51,138 bases of DNA, from positions 1 to 51,138 of the IMG/VR virus record IMGVR_UViG_3300028706_000010. One strand, written 5' to 3'. The DNA comes from a virus. Position numbers and translations under genes: made by a program. The number at the start of each line of letters is the position of its first letter. Within the stretch, counting starts at the first letter, position 1. Below, one piece after another: positions 19,110 through 26,342 of the stretch. Under the pieces are notes generated by a model. The model was not told the DNA's origin and did not search any database. It saw nothing but the letters and a program-made list of their open reading frames with translations.

Positions 19110-19409
19110 ATGTCGGAATCTGACACAACAATAACAAAAACAACTTCAGAATTGGATATAGATGGTGATGGCAAAGTGAGTGAAAAAGAATTAAGTTTAC
19201 ATGAGAGGCGCATCGACACGCAAAGAACCATGGCCATTACCGCTATGGTTGCAATGATCATTGCTCCTCTTATTTTATTCACACCGGCGATATCAGTAGA
19301 TAGAGTATCGGCATTGAGTGATCTTATAGGATTATTCTTTATCGCTATGGCTGGTATTGTTGGCACTTACATGGGCGCAAGCGCATGGATGTCAGCATCT
19401 AGGAAATAA
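19110..19409 (+). CDS. EF-hand membrane protein, holin-like
   Basis: This 99-residue protein has a canonical EF-hand/dockerin calcium loop (DIDGDGKVSEKE, about residues 16-27; D1, D3, D5, G6 and E12 all present), a charged helix, and two hydrophobic segments (about 41-60 and 72-92). Small proteins with this order occur next to the tape measure in marine T4-like phages. Two transmembrane helices and a charged N-terminus allow a holin role, but a tail-associated membrane role is equally possible from the position. GAGGGTAGT precedes the ATG. Confidence 0.65.
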   Translation: MSESDTTITKTTSELDIDGDGKVSEKELSLHERRIDTQRTMAITAMVAMIIAPLILFTPAISVDRVSALSDLIGLFFIAMAGIVGTYMGASAWMSASRK

Positions 19410-19414
19410 TTAAA

Positions 19415-21436
19415 ATGACAACATTATCATTCTCGAACGTAATAGATGAGATTAAAAGCGGTAACGAGCAGCAAGAGGGTAGACTTCATAAGATTGAAGA
19501 GCATACTAGAAATGCTAGGCGGCATCTCCTTGAGATGAAATCCCCACTTCTTAAAATGTTTAACAACATGTATAAGATTCCCACCTCTCCTATCTCTGTA
19601 CCTGATAATGAAGATACAGGACTTGCTGATAAAGAGTCGAAGCGTGAGATGATGAGTCTCATAGAAAAGATTTCTGATAACATTCAGCTACTAGTTGATG
19701 GCAACACTAAAATTGGAGTTAGTCCAAGTAGTGAAGATGAGAGACCTGGAGCATTGAATGTAGGTCCTGTTGCATTACTTGCGGCGGGTTTGGCTGGTAT
19801 TGGTACCGGACTCGTTACTGGTTATATTAAAGCAGTTAAGGTTATATTCGGTCAGTTGGCTAGCATATCGACTAAAGCTGTTAAGCTGTTTGCCGTGATT
19901 ATGAAGCCATTCAATGCAGTCTTCATGAAGCTTGGTACTATATTTGCTCCTATTGCTGAATTGTTTACATTTGTTAAAGCTAGTGCAACTTCTGCAATTG
20001 GTAAGGTCTTTGCTCCCCTAATAAGAGTAATTGACTCAATCAAGTCTATATTTAAACCTATGGCCGCTGTGTCCAGTCAGCTCGGGGTCGCGTTTGATGG
20101 TATTAAATCAGAGACATCAACTAAGTTATCAACGTTGTTCACTTCATTAAAGACTAGCATATCGACTAAAGCTGTTAAGCTGTTTGCCGTGATTATGAAG
20201 CCAATCAACGCCGTCTTCACTACGCTTGGTTCTGTATTCAAACCTCTTATAGGTGTATTTGCTCCTATTACTGAATTGTTCACATTTGTTAAAGCTAGTG
20301 CAACTTCTGCAGTTGGTAAGGTGTTTGCCCCTATAATGAAAGTAGTTAATACCATCAAGACTATATTTAAGCCTATTGCTGCAGTGTTTGGTATGGTATC
20401 AGGTGTTGTAAGTAAAATATTTGCGCCCCTATTCGTTATAATGACTGTATGGGATACTGTAAAGGGCGCAATGGCTGGTTATGAAGAAGGTGGTATTGTT
20501 GGTGCGATTAGTGGGGCAGCCAAAGCTTTGATAAACTCATTGATTACAGTACCACTTGATATGCTAAAGAAGGGTGTTGCGTGGATACTTACAAAGTTTG
20601 GATTTGATGAAGAGGCAGATGCGTTGAAATCGTTTAGCTTCACAGACGAATTCAATAAGATTATTGATGGACTTATGGGTAATATTACTGATATGTTTAA
20701 TTACGCTGTTGGTATATTTACTGGAGAGACTGACTTCTCTACAATTCTAACAGACGTTAAAAACTTAATCAAGGGAGTTGTTGCAGCTCCATATAAACTA
20801 GCCAGCCTTGCTGTTGAAAAATTGTTAGGCTTATTTGGATTTGATGAAGAGGCAGATGCCGTTAAATCATATGATATAGGCGGTAAGGTTGAAAACATAT
20901 TTACCTCTATGTTTAACATGGTGGGTAAGGCTGTAAATTGGATTATCGATTTATTCGACTTCTCTAAGACTGGCCAGATTTTATCTGATAAGTTTTCTTC
21001 ATTGAAGAATGCTGCCTCTGATATGTTAAAGAGTCTTGTTGCAGGAATACTTCCTAAGCGCGCTGAAGGTGATGGCATGATGTCGTGGATAACTAATCAA
21101 GTTATTGATAAAGCTATCCCTGCAGGAATATATGAATGGGCTGGAATAGATCAGCATGGTACTAAACTTCCACCACCTATAGAGGTAGCTAAGCCAAGCA
21201 TTGGTTCTGGTGTTGATTCAGGATTTAGATTAGCATTAGCTCAGACAGAAAAAACAGCAATTTCTACAGCCAAGGAAAGAAAGGGCTTTGGTTCAGTTGG
21301 ATCTAATATAGTAGACGCTAGCACTAAATCAAATGTCGTAAATAACAACGCAGTGGTAACAACAGCTCTGCCTGCTGCAGCAAAGACTGATACAGATCAA
21401 CTGGGTGCAACATTTAAACGCCGTAAAGGCAGATAA
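19415..21436 (+). CDS. Tail tape measure protein
   Basis: This 673-residue protein follows the gp26/gp51 chaperone and is rich in hydrophobic helices and Ala/Gly/Val/Lys. It starts with a coiled-coil region (residues 1-70, RLHKIEEHTRNARRHLLEMK) and has membrane-like stretches (about 118-145 and 320-375). At about 1.5 angstrom per residue it would measure a tail of roughly 100 nm, in the T4 range. Two modules are duplicated: the STKAVKLFAVIMKP(F/I)NAVF unit and the FGFDEEADA(L/V)KS unit. It is the last gene of the plus operon and a terminator follows. No sequence link with T4 gp29 is claimed. Confidence 0.8.
   Translation: MTTLSFSNVIDEIKSGNEQQEGRLHKIEEHTRNARRHLLEMKSPLLKMFNNMYKIPTSPISVPDNEDTGLADKESKREMMSLIEKISDNIQLLVDGNTKIGVSPSSEDERPGALNVGPVALLAAGLAGIGTGLVTGYIKAVKVIFGQLASISTKAVKLFAVIMKPFNAVFMKLGTIFAPIAELFTFVKASATSAIGKVFAPLIRVIDSIKSIFKPMAAVSSQLGVAFDGIKSETSTKLSTLFTSLKTSISTKAVKLFAVIMKPINAVFTTLGSVFKPLIGVFAPITELFTFVKASATSAVGKVFAPIMKVVNTIKTIFKPIAAVFGMVSGVVSKIFAPLFVIMTVWDTVKGAMAGYEEGGIVGAISGAAKALINSLITVPLDMLKKGVAWILTKFGFDEEADALKSFSFTDEFNKIIDGLMGNITDMFNYAVGIFTGETDFSTILTDVKNLIKGVVAAPYKLASLAVEKLLGLFGFDEEADAVKSYDIGGKVENIFTSMFNMVGKAVNWIIDLFDFSKTGQILSDKFSSLKNAASDMLKSLVAGILPKRAEGDGMMSWITNQVIDKAIPAGIYEWAGIDQHGTKLPPPIEVAKPSIGSGVDSGFRLALAQTEKTAISTAKERKGFGSVGSNIVDASTKSNVVNNNAVVTTALPAAAKTDTDQLGATFKRRKGR
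19860..19909 (+). repeat. 50-bp exact direct repeat in the tape measure, copy 1
   Basis: ctagcatatcgactaaagct and the following 30 bases recur exactly at 20154-20203, 294 bp (98 codons) downstream. A second similar block (about 19948-20018 versus 20260-20330) follows each copy, so the whole roughly 100-aa module is duplicated. Confidence 0.9.
20154..20203 (+). repeat. 50-bp exact direct repeat in the tape measure, copy 2
   Basis: Second copy of the 19860-19909 repeat. In-frame duplication lengthens the protein and, if it is the tape measure, the tail. Perfect identity at DNA level implies a recent event or ongoing conversion. Confidence 0.9.
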
Positions 21437-21440
21437 ACAA

Positions 21441-21466
21441 AAGGGGCAATTAAGCCCCTTTTTTTC
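21441..21466 (+). terminator. Intrinsic terminator after the tape measure
   Basis: The stem AAGGGGC/GCCCCTT with a short AATTAA loop is followed by a run of T (through 21465). The reverse strand carries only CCCCTTTTG, so it may also weakly terminate gp32 transcription, whose stop is at 21479. Confidence 0.9.
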
Positions 21467-21478
21467 TTCTACGTGTGA

Positions 21479-22387
21479 TTAATCATCAGCGGCTAATTTA
21501 TTAAAATAGCTTAGAGTATCATCGTCATCATCTACTGACGGCTTTGAAACTACAGCTGCCGGTTGTGGAGCTGATGATTTCATAGGAGCTGCTTCTAAAC
21601 TTTCGTCCAGAGATACATGCTCTGCCGTGGATAATACCATACCTTCCTCACCAAGTACCTGGTTAAGTTTGGTCTTTAGCTCTGCATAAGTCTTGTAGTT
21701 ACTTGCATCGTTATATTCGGCGAGTGAATGGATCTTACCATACAATTTCTCCAATACAGCATCATCATCTGACACAGAACGCATACGAGCAAACTCTGAC
21801 TTATCATAGTTCTGCCATCCTTCAACCTTACGAATCTTCAGCTTAAAGTCAGCACCTTCCCAAAAGTCAAATGGGTTCATTGGAGTTTCATCTGCAAACT
21901 CAGGTTGCATCGCATCCAACAACTTATCAAAGATCTTCTTACCGTATTGGTATAAGAATACCTTACCTTCATTCTGAGGATTCTTAGGATCCTCGACAAC
22001 CATGATATTAGAGACATAATGCAGACGACGCTTGCGCTTCCGTACAATACTCTTATTCTCGTCATCACCAGTTGCCCATAACGTTGAGTTTAACTCAGAC
22101 ACAGGATCCTGTTGACCTAGTGATGTTAATGACCGCTCGATATACCAACGACCAGTGGGTCCTTGAAAGCCATGATCCCAATACTGAATCCATGGATTAT
22201 CCTCACCTTCAGCTGCAGGTAAAAAACGAATAACAGCATATCCATTACCAGAACTATCCACAGATGGTTTCCATAGACGTTCGTCCTTATAAGACTTCGA
22301 ATCATTACCACCACCAGCATTCTTTGCTGATGATAGAAGTTTGCTCATTGCAGCTGCTCGCTGCTTTTTCATATTTGTAAAAGACAT
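21479..22387 (-). CDS. 32: Single-stranded DNA-binding protein gp32, lacking zinc ligands
   Basis: The order matches T4 gp32: a basic N-terminal LAST-like stretch (MKKQRAAAMSKLL), the core GNGYAVIRFLPA, GRWYIERSLTSLG, SNIMVVEDPKNPQNEGKVFL, YGKKIFDKL, FWEGADFKLKIRKVEGWQNY, and an acidic tail (DDDDDTLSYFNKLAADD) that recruits partners. T4's zinc cysteines (C77, C87, C90) are missing: RSLTSLGQQDPVSELNSTLW has none. The same loss is, as I recall, usual in cyanophage gp32. The order 32-59-33 is as in T4. AAAGGA is six bases before the ATG. The leader holds tandem repeats and a sigma70-like promoter. Confidence 0.93.
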   Translation of the reverse strand: MSFTNMKKQRAAAMSKLLSSAKNAGGGNDSKSYKDERLWKPSVDSSGNGYAVIRFLPAAEGEDNPWIQYWDHGFQGPTGRWYIERSLTSLGQQDPVSELNSTLWATGDDENKSIVRKRKRRLHYVSNIMVVEDPKNPQNEGKVFLYQYGKKIFDKLLDAMQPEFADETPMNPFDFWEGADFKLKIRKVEGWQNYDKSEFARMRSVSDDDAVLEKLYGKIHSLAEYNDASNYKTYAELKTKLNQVLGEEGMVLSTAEHVSLDESLEAAPMKSSAPQPAAVVSKPSVDDDDDTLSYFNKLAADD

Positions 22388-22400
22388 ATTGTTTCCTTTA

Positions 22401-22468
22401 TATTTACAGTGTATTTACAGTGTATATTCTAGTGTATATTCTAGTGTATATTCTAGTGTATATTCTAA
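22401..22468 (-). repeat. Tandem 11/12-bp repeats in the gp32 leader
   Basis: On the + strand, two copies of tatttacagtg are followed by three of tatattctagtg and a partial fourth. In the mRNA these are CACUGUAAAUA and CACUAGAAUAUA units, AU-rich and unlikely to fold, between the promoter and the ribosome-binding site. T4 gp32 represses its own mRNA by cooperative binding to an unstructured AU-rich leader, so this array may be the operator. Confidence 0.75.
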
Positions 22469-22473
22469 TTTAT

Positions 22474-22502
22474 ATTATAACATATTTTGATCAAGAAGTC
22501 CA
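22474..22502 (-). promoter_or_regulatory. Sigma70-like extended -10 promoter for gp32
   Basis: The minus strand reads TGGACT, 17 bases, TATAAT, with TG one base before the -10 (TGTTATAAT). The start would lie near 22467, so the whole repeat array falls in the leader. Confidence 0.75.
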
Positions 22503-23087
22503 CTCTTTTAAGGTAATTGTTTTAAATACCTTAGTTTGTATTTTCTGATCGATCATTAGCCCATACTTCAGAATTCGCTTCTTCAGGTCAGGCCATACCA
22601 TTGTCTCATTGATTTTCAGCCTTGGAATGAACCCAAGAACCTTATTCAATATAACTATGGTTTCTATACAGATGTCGCCCGAAAGCAATTTCACTACAAT
22701 AGGAGGATGAGGGCTATCGGTGATATCAAATAGATCATCAAAGCTCTCATACTCTTCATGTAGGTTGTATATATCATTCTTAAATGTGTACTGTAATGAC
22801 TGCAGTTTTTTCTGCTGGTCAGTCCATATACGTTCATCTTCAAGCATTGATCCCACCCACACAACGTCTGAGGAGAAATATGCATTGAAGTAATCTAAGA
22901 TTAATTCCCTATTCCAGTCTAGCTTAACCCCAACCCTATAGAAGAAATACCTATCTTTCCTCTTCCAGAATGTCTGTGGCTTGACATTAGTCTTAAACCT
23001 GTACTTGACTGCATCATACGTGTCACTTGAATAATGCAACTTCAGTGCCATGTACAAACAGTATATATCATATTCGTCAAATTTCAT
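22491..23087 (-). CDS. 59: Helicase loader gp59
   Basis: This 198-residue protein matches T4 gp59 (217 aa): DIYCLYMALKLHYSSDTYDA (T4 SVYKLYLMIKQHMNGKYDV), KRKDRYFFYRVG (T4 KRRDKYFFQKLS) and the C-terminal IVVKLLSGDICIETIVILNK (T4 YIFKLLQSNIISFETFILLD). gp59 binds fork DNA and gp32 and loads the gp41 helicase. It lies between 32 and 33, as in T4, and overlaps gp33 by four bases (ATGA). Confidence 0.9.
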   Translation of the reverse strand: MKFDEYDIYCLYMALKLHYSSDTYDAVKYRFKTNVKPQTFWKRKDRYFFYRVGVKLDWNRELILDYFNAYFSSDVVWVGSMLEDERIWTDQQKKLQSLQYTFKNDIYNLHEEYESFDDLFDITDSPHPPIVVKLLSGDICIETIVILNKVLGFIPRLKINETMVWPDLKKRILKYGLMIDQKIQTKVFKTITLKEWTS

Positions 23088-23329
23088 ACTGGTAGTGTAT
23101 TCAATGATGGTATTTTCAATAGACGAGCTCTCTGAGCCTCTGCAGTAACCTTTTCGATTAAAGGCTTAGACAATAACTTATTTACATCGGAGGGGTCGAT
23201 ACCACATCGATCCGCTATCTCAAGGATAGCATCGACATAGCTGATATCACCCCGCGACCTGACTAATAGATCCTCCACTAACTTGGAAAATCTGACACGA
23301 GTCATGATCTTCATCCCAGCAATGTCCAT
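23084..23329 (-). CDS. 33: Late transcription coactivator gp33
   Basis: This 81-residue protein shares the T4 gp33 core: DISYVDAILEIADRCGIDPS then NKLLSKPLIEKVTAEAQRAR (T4 MSYLEATTAFLEENSIPETQ, FIPSGIIEKIQSEA). gp33 bridges RNA polymerase and the gp45 clamp to activate TATAAATA promoters, several of which occur in this window. T4 gp33 ends in a hydrophobic clamp-binding motif (TLDFLL). Here the end is SLNTLPV, so clamp contact may differ. The start is one base after the upstream stop; AAGGG precedes it. MTRVRF (23305) is a possible later start. Confidence 0.82.
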   Translation of the reverse strand: MDIAGMKIMTRVRFSKLVEDLLVRSRGDISYVDAILEIADRCGIDPSDVNKLLSKPLIEKVTAEAQRARLLKIPSLNTLPV

Positions 23330-23330
23330 A

Positions 23331-24461
23331 CTAAATAACCCTTAATAATATATGATCTTTCACCAAACGTCCTGATGGTGCTGCTGCTGTCTTGGTGGTC
23401 AGTTTACCCCATTCCTTGCTGATCTGATTCTTAGTCTTTTTAAGAACGATCTTCATGAATGAGTTCGGATCTCTTAACTTAACGGTGATAGACTCTACAG
23501 GATCTATATGTAGAAGAGTTGATCCTTTGACCTCAAAGCCATCTATCCTTGTGGTGACAAACATAGTCAAGGTTCTCTTCTTCACATTAAATGCATATAG
23601 ATGATGAGCACCAATGATACTCACAGGGTTGATAGATGTTAGTTTATACTCAGTAGAGACCTTTTCATACTGAACCTTCTCAACTTGCTTATCTGCAGAC
23701 TTGGCACGCGTCTTACGAGGCTTACGTGTGGCTTTAGCAGACAGCTTTAACTGTTCAGCCTCGTCCATAATACCTCGTAGTATCCCAATACGCTTCTTTA
23801 TCTTAGCTGTAGTTAAATGGCTATAAGCTTCCTTGAACTGAGCATCTTCAGTCTTGTCAGACAAAGCACGTTCATATTCCCGGATGCGTTCCTCTGCCCA
23901 TGAATTGATATAAGGAGCAGCCTTTGCACCAGATATACCATGTGCCTGAACCAATGTGAATATATCAATACTAACCTTCTCATGACCAGTAATCCATTCA
24001 TCTTCGAGATCCACCAGATCATTCATGATCGTTGCGAATATCTTATCCTCTAATCGTTTCGCCGGATTTGGCTTATCAACCTTAGGTGCGTTCACAGTGG
24101 CCGCTGGAGCAACCTCACTCCCTATATTGATAATACGTTCAAAACCCGCAGTAATCTCATCCTGCTCTTTTTGACTATACTCCCAACCCCTCTTGCCTAT
24201 GCGAATCATAGTAGACAGAGCATTACTGAATCCATAATTAGGACATGCTGTAATTGCAGTTAACTGGGTTCCGGTGTAGACACCTTTAGCATACTCAACA
24301 CACACCTTTCTATGATCTACAAGCTTGAACTTATAGTTGTAGTAGTTCAGTGCATCGAGTAACACCATCTTACGGTTGGACCCGACATACTCCCCAGAGA
24401 ATACTGGTTCTGTGCCTAGATGCTGAGCATCGATTGATTTACCGCGTTTGACTTTAGCCAT
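23331..24461 (-). CDS. Conserved phage protein of unknown function (376 aa)
   Basis: Not recognised beyond its likely conservation next to 33-59-32 in marine T4-likes. The N-terminal part (residues 1-125) has KMVLLDALNYYNYKFKLVDH and GYTG-like hydrophobic strands. The middle (140-235) is helical and highly charged, and a basic linker (KATRKPRKTRAKSADK, about 242-257) suggests nucleic-acid contact. The C-terminal 110 residues are beta-rich (YKLTSINPVSIIGAHHLYAF). It is the first gene behind a consensus promoter, so it and 33-59 may be strongly expressed early. AAGGTG precedes the ATG. Confidence 0.7.
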   Translation of the reverse strand: MAKVKRGKSIDAQHLGTEPVFSGEYVGSNRKMVLLDALNYYNYKFKLVDHRKVCVEYAKGVYTGTQLTAITACPNYGFSNALSTMIRIGKRGWEYSQKEQDEITAGFERIINIGSEVAPAATVNAPKVDKPNPAKRLEDKIFATIMNDLVDLEDEWITGHEKVSIDIFTLVQAHGISGAKAAPYINSWAEERIREYERALSDKTEDAQFKEAYSHLTTAKIKKRIGILRGIMDEAEQLKLSAKATRKPRKTRAKSADKQVEKVQYEKVSTEYKLTSINPVSIIGAHHLYAFNVKKRTLTMFVTTRIDGFEVKGSTLLHIDPVESITVKLRDPNSFMKIVLKKTKNQISKEWGKLTTKTAAAPSGRLVKDHILLRVI

Positions 24462-24491
24462 GGTGTTACACCTTTTTCAGATTATATACAT

Positions 24492-24520
24492 ATTATAACA
24501 TACTTTTGCAGAAATGTCAA
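24492..24520 (-). promoter_or_regulatory. Perfect consensus sigma70 promoter (TTGACA-17-TATAAT)
   Basis: The minus strand reads TTGACA, TTTCTGCAAAAGTATGT, TATAAT: both hexamers perfect, optimal 17-bp spacer, extended -10 TG. The start would be near 24485, 24 nt before the ATG at 24461. Confidence 0.92.
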
Positions 24521-24765
24521 CTGATAATATTCAATGACTTCAATGAATCCCATCTAAATGCACGCCAAGCCTGTGCTTCAGTGTCCCATACAGGTTGGAC
24601 ATCAGGGTTCACTTTACGTTCGGGTTTGTCTGGGTTAACCACTGTAGTGGGTACAATACTATCCATCAGAGTGCATTGCATTACTCGCTCTGAACCATCA
24701 GCTTTAGTGAACACAACTTCACATTGGCTTTCTAGTAGTGCTTGTTTTAGTTTCGAAATTTTCAT
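24517..24765 (-). CDS. Small SH3-like WYL_2 (DUF2693) family protein
   Basis: This 82-residue protein has the pattern KLKQALLESQCEVVFTKADG, SERVMQCTL, then NPDVQPVWDTEAQAWRAFRW. This is the short beta-barrel 'KKDGTER.M.CTL ... VWDxExxxWRxFRW' family common in T4-like phages. The start at 24765 is chosen because the family begins there and GGGAT precedes it; a longer reading to 24894 runs over the upstream gene. Function unknown; a small nucleic-acid- or protein-binding barrel is likely. Confidence 0.75.
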   Translation of the reverse strand: MKISKLKQALLESQCEVVFTKADGSERVMQCTLMDSIVPTTVVNPDKPERKVNPDVQPVWDTEAQAWRAFRWDSLKSLNIIS

Positions 24766-24769
24766 ATTA

Positions 24770-25057
24770 TTAATCCCAATCATTATCAAATTTGGTAGTT
24801 TCACTATGAATATCACCATAGTGCTTTTTAGCATACGCAGCAGAATCAGTCCACTGATTATGGTTATCATCCATCTTACTGATGGCCCTATCATTATACT
24901 GACTATCCAATTCCTTCTTAGTCATACCTTCTTCAGACCATTTAACAGCTTTACGAAGACGTAATGCGATAGATGATTTGTTTCGGATCTTCTTACGGAA
25001 CGCTAACTTCTCAGCAGCTACTTTGATCATTTCATATCGTGCTTGTGAATCGAACAT
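24770..25057 (-). CDS. Small charged protein of unknown function (95 aa)
   Basis: The protein has a basic helical N-terminal half (YEMIKVAAEKLAFRKKIRNK, residues 8-27) and an acidic Asn/Asp-rich end (HSETTKFDNDWD). GGAG lies before the start, and a sigma70-like promoter lies at 25097-25125. It runs straight into the WYL_2 gene with four bases between. I do not recognise the family; the charge pattern suggests a small regulator. Confidence 0.65.
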   Translation of the reverse strand: MFDSQARYEMIKVAAEKLAFRKKIRNKSSIALRLRKAVKWSEEGMTKKELDSQYNDRAISKMDDNHNQWTDSAAYAKKHYGDIHSETTKFDNDWD

Positions 25058-25096
25058 ATATGTTACTCCATAATTAATTTTTCATTTCTCAGATAT

Positions 25097-25125
25097 ATTA
25101 TAACATAATACTGATAATATGGCAC
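25097..25125 (-). promoter_or_regulatory. Sigma70-like extended -10 promoter
   Basis: The minus strand reads GTGCCA, 17 bases, TATAAT with TG before it (ATGTTATAAT). It is placed 40 bp upstream of the gene starting at 25057. Confidence 0.7.
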
Positions 25126-25161
25126 CCAGTTTCTTATACTAATATGGACTGTACATACAAT

Positions 25162-25200
25162 AAAAAAGACTCGCGAGGGATTTGGCTCTTGAGTCTTTTT
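25162..25200 (-). terminator. Bidirectional intrinsic terminator
   Basis: A perfect stem AAAAAGACTC/GAGTCTTTTT (about 10 bp) encloses an 18-base loop, with U runs on either strand. It ends the minus transcript from PhoH through the 88-aa gene. A second hairpin at 25243-25270 (ACCCTG/CAGGGT) lies between it and that gene's stop. The 230-bp gap 25058-25287 otherwise holds only the next promoter. Confidence 0.85.
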
Positions 25201-25287
25201 CTATTATATTTTGTTTTGTCTCTATGGACTGACGCTCTATTGACCCTGCGTGCATATTTTGCAACAGGGTTTTGTTTTGGTTTCATA

Positions 25288-25554
25288 TTATCCCTCGTAT
25301 ATTTTATCTATATATGCTTCGAATGCATCTACCTTCTCCAAACGATCTGGCCAGTAGATATAGTCCTTCTCTGGGTTTACCCTTAAATTATTTAAGAGGG
25401 GTTGAATAGCCGCACGGAGTGCTTGCAATTCATCTGCATATTTCAATGCATTGGCGGATGCATTCTTCTGGCCAGCCTTGACCTCTTGAACCACTTCTAG
25501 TTCATCTTCGGTGACAATAGTAAAACCAAAGTCAAAAGCATATTCATCTTTCAT
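25288..25554 (-). CDS. Conserved small phage protein, YIYWPDR motif
   Basis: From ATG 25554 (MKDEYAFDFGFTIV) this 88-residue protein has the pattern DEYxFDFGF...EL..VQ, a helical middle, and PLLNNLRVNPEKDYIYWPDR near the C-terminus. This is a frequent small protein in marine T4-like phages, typically beside MGME1-like and PhoH genes. AGAGG lies seven bases before this ATG, which overlaps the upstream nuclease by 11 bases; the longer start at 25569 has no better signal. Function unknown. Confidence 0.72.
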   Translation of the reverse strand: MKDEYAFDFGFTIVTEDELEVVQEVKAGQKNASANALKYADELQALRAAIQPLLNNLRVNPEKDYIYWPDRLEKVDAFEAYIDKIYEG

Positions 25555-26215
25555 TGTAGTACCTCTCAATTGTTTTTATCAGGTCAGAAGCCCATGTATC
25601 TCTGTGTTCGATGAACACTTGAGGTTCAGTTAACTCGTCACATGCTATGATAGTAACCAACTGTGTTATAGGAGTACCTGTTCTCTCCTCCCACATAATA
25701 GCATAAGATGATTCTTGAATGAAGTAATTAGTTACCCACTCATGCTTCTTTTCCTTCTTAGAGGTCTTCCAATCTATGACTGATAGAACCCCATCCCATT
25801 CTGCAATCATATCCACCCTACCAGCAAGTTTTAGATGATCCGAATATAAGGCAACTTCTTGGGCATATACCGTCCCAAGACGCTCCTCAAGGATTGGTTT
25901 AATTTTATTCACAGCCATTGTAATATGTGGCATATAACCCTTTGCATAAGCGGGATCATTTGCCACATACCTTTCAAGGCAGTCATGAACATCGGTACCG
26001 CGATTAGATGCTTGGAATGATATAGCATTGGCTTTCTCTTCACCAACACGTTTGCGCCAAGCATCTATGCCATCAGATGATAATATAGACAATACAGTAG
26101 TCACTGATGGGTATTTAATACCCTTAGGCGTGGAATATGTCCTGCCAGATTTCAGTGTTACTGTATCTAAGTCTTTATATCCGAGGTCAATCTTCGTATG
26201 ATGAAAGTTGCTCAT
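25544..26215 (-). CDS. MGME1-like PD-(D/E)XK exonuclease
   Basis: This 223-residue RecB-type nuclease has the opening YPSVTTVLSILSSDGIDAWR with GEEKANAISFQASNRGTDVH, as in MGME1-like exonucleases. The catalytic core follows: E120 (YAQE), D135 (AGRVDMIAEW), D148-K150 (VIDWKTSKK) and H77. Such enzymes cut single-stranded DNA ends with a metal. In T4-like phages lacking gp46/47 neighbours they probably help replication or recombination. The start overlaps the 51-aa gene by 29 bases. Confidence 0.85.
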   Translation of the reverse strand: MSNFHHTKIDLGYKDLDTVTLKSGRTYSTPKGIKYPSVTTVLSILSSDGIDAWRKRVGEEKANAISFQASNRGTDVHDCLERYVANDPAYAKGYMPHITMAVNKIKPILEERLGTVYAQEVALYSDHLKLAGRVDMIAEWDGVLSVIDWKTSKKEKKHEWVTNYFIQESSYAIMWEERTGTPITQLVTIIACDELTEPQVFIEHRDTWASDLIKTIERYYNER

Positions 26216-26342
26216 AATCTATTTTTTTACTCTTATACTTATAATCTAATTTGGACATCTTCTTAAAGCTATCCTCACGCATTCCTGATTTGTATTTGTC
26301 CTTCTTTTTGTTAGACGCATCAAATCTTTTAAACTTTGCCAT
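26187..26342 (-). CDS. Short Lys-rich protein (51 aa)
   Basis: Reading from ATG 26342: MAKFKRFDASNKKKDKYKSG, a basic stretch with MREDSFKKMSKLDYKYKSKK, ending SSYED. It overlaps the PhoH stop by 14 bases and the nuclease start by 29, the packing expected of a real gene in this operon. No domain can be named. Its basic composition would allow RNA or DNA binding. Confidence 0.6.
   Translation of the reverse strand: MAKFKRFDASNKKKDKYKSGMREDSFKKMSKLDYKYKSKKIDYEQLSSYED

Noticed and set aside
22401-22468. Iterons of a replication origin
   Set aside because: Possible in principle, but the position between promoter and ribosome site of gp32 makes a transcript-level role more likely; no other origin signs were seen.
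21479-24461. Prophage or integration module
   Set aside because: No integrase, repressor or excisionase was seen anywhere in the window; the gene set is that of a lytic T4-like phage.
25144-25386. Plus-strand hydrophobic frame of 80 codons
   Set aside because: It runs over a terminator hairpin and the end of the opposite gene, has no ribosome site, and its hydrophobicity comes from T-rich sequence.
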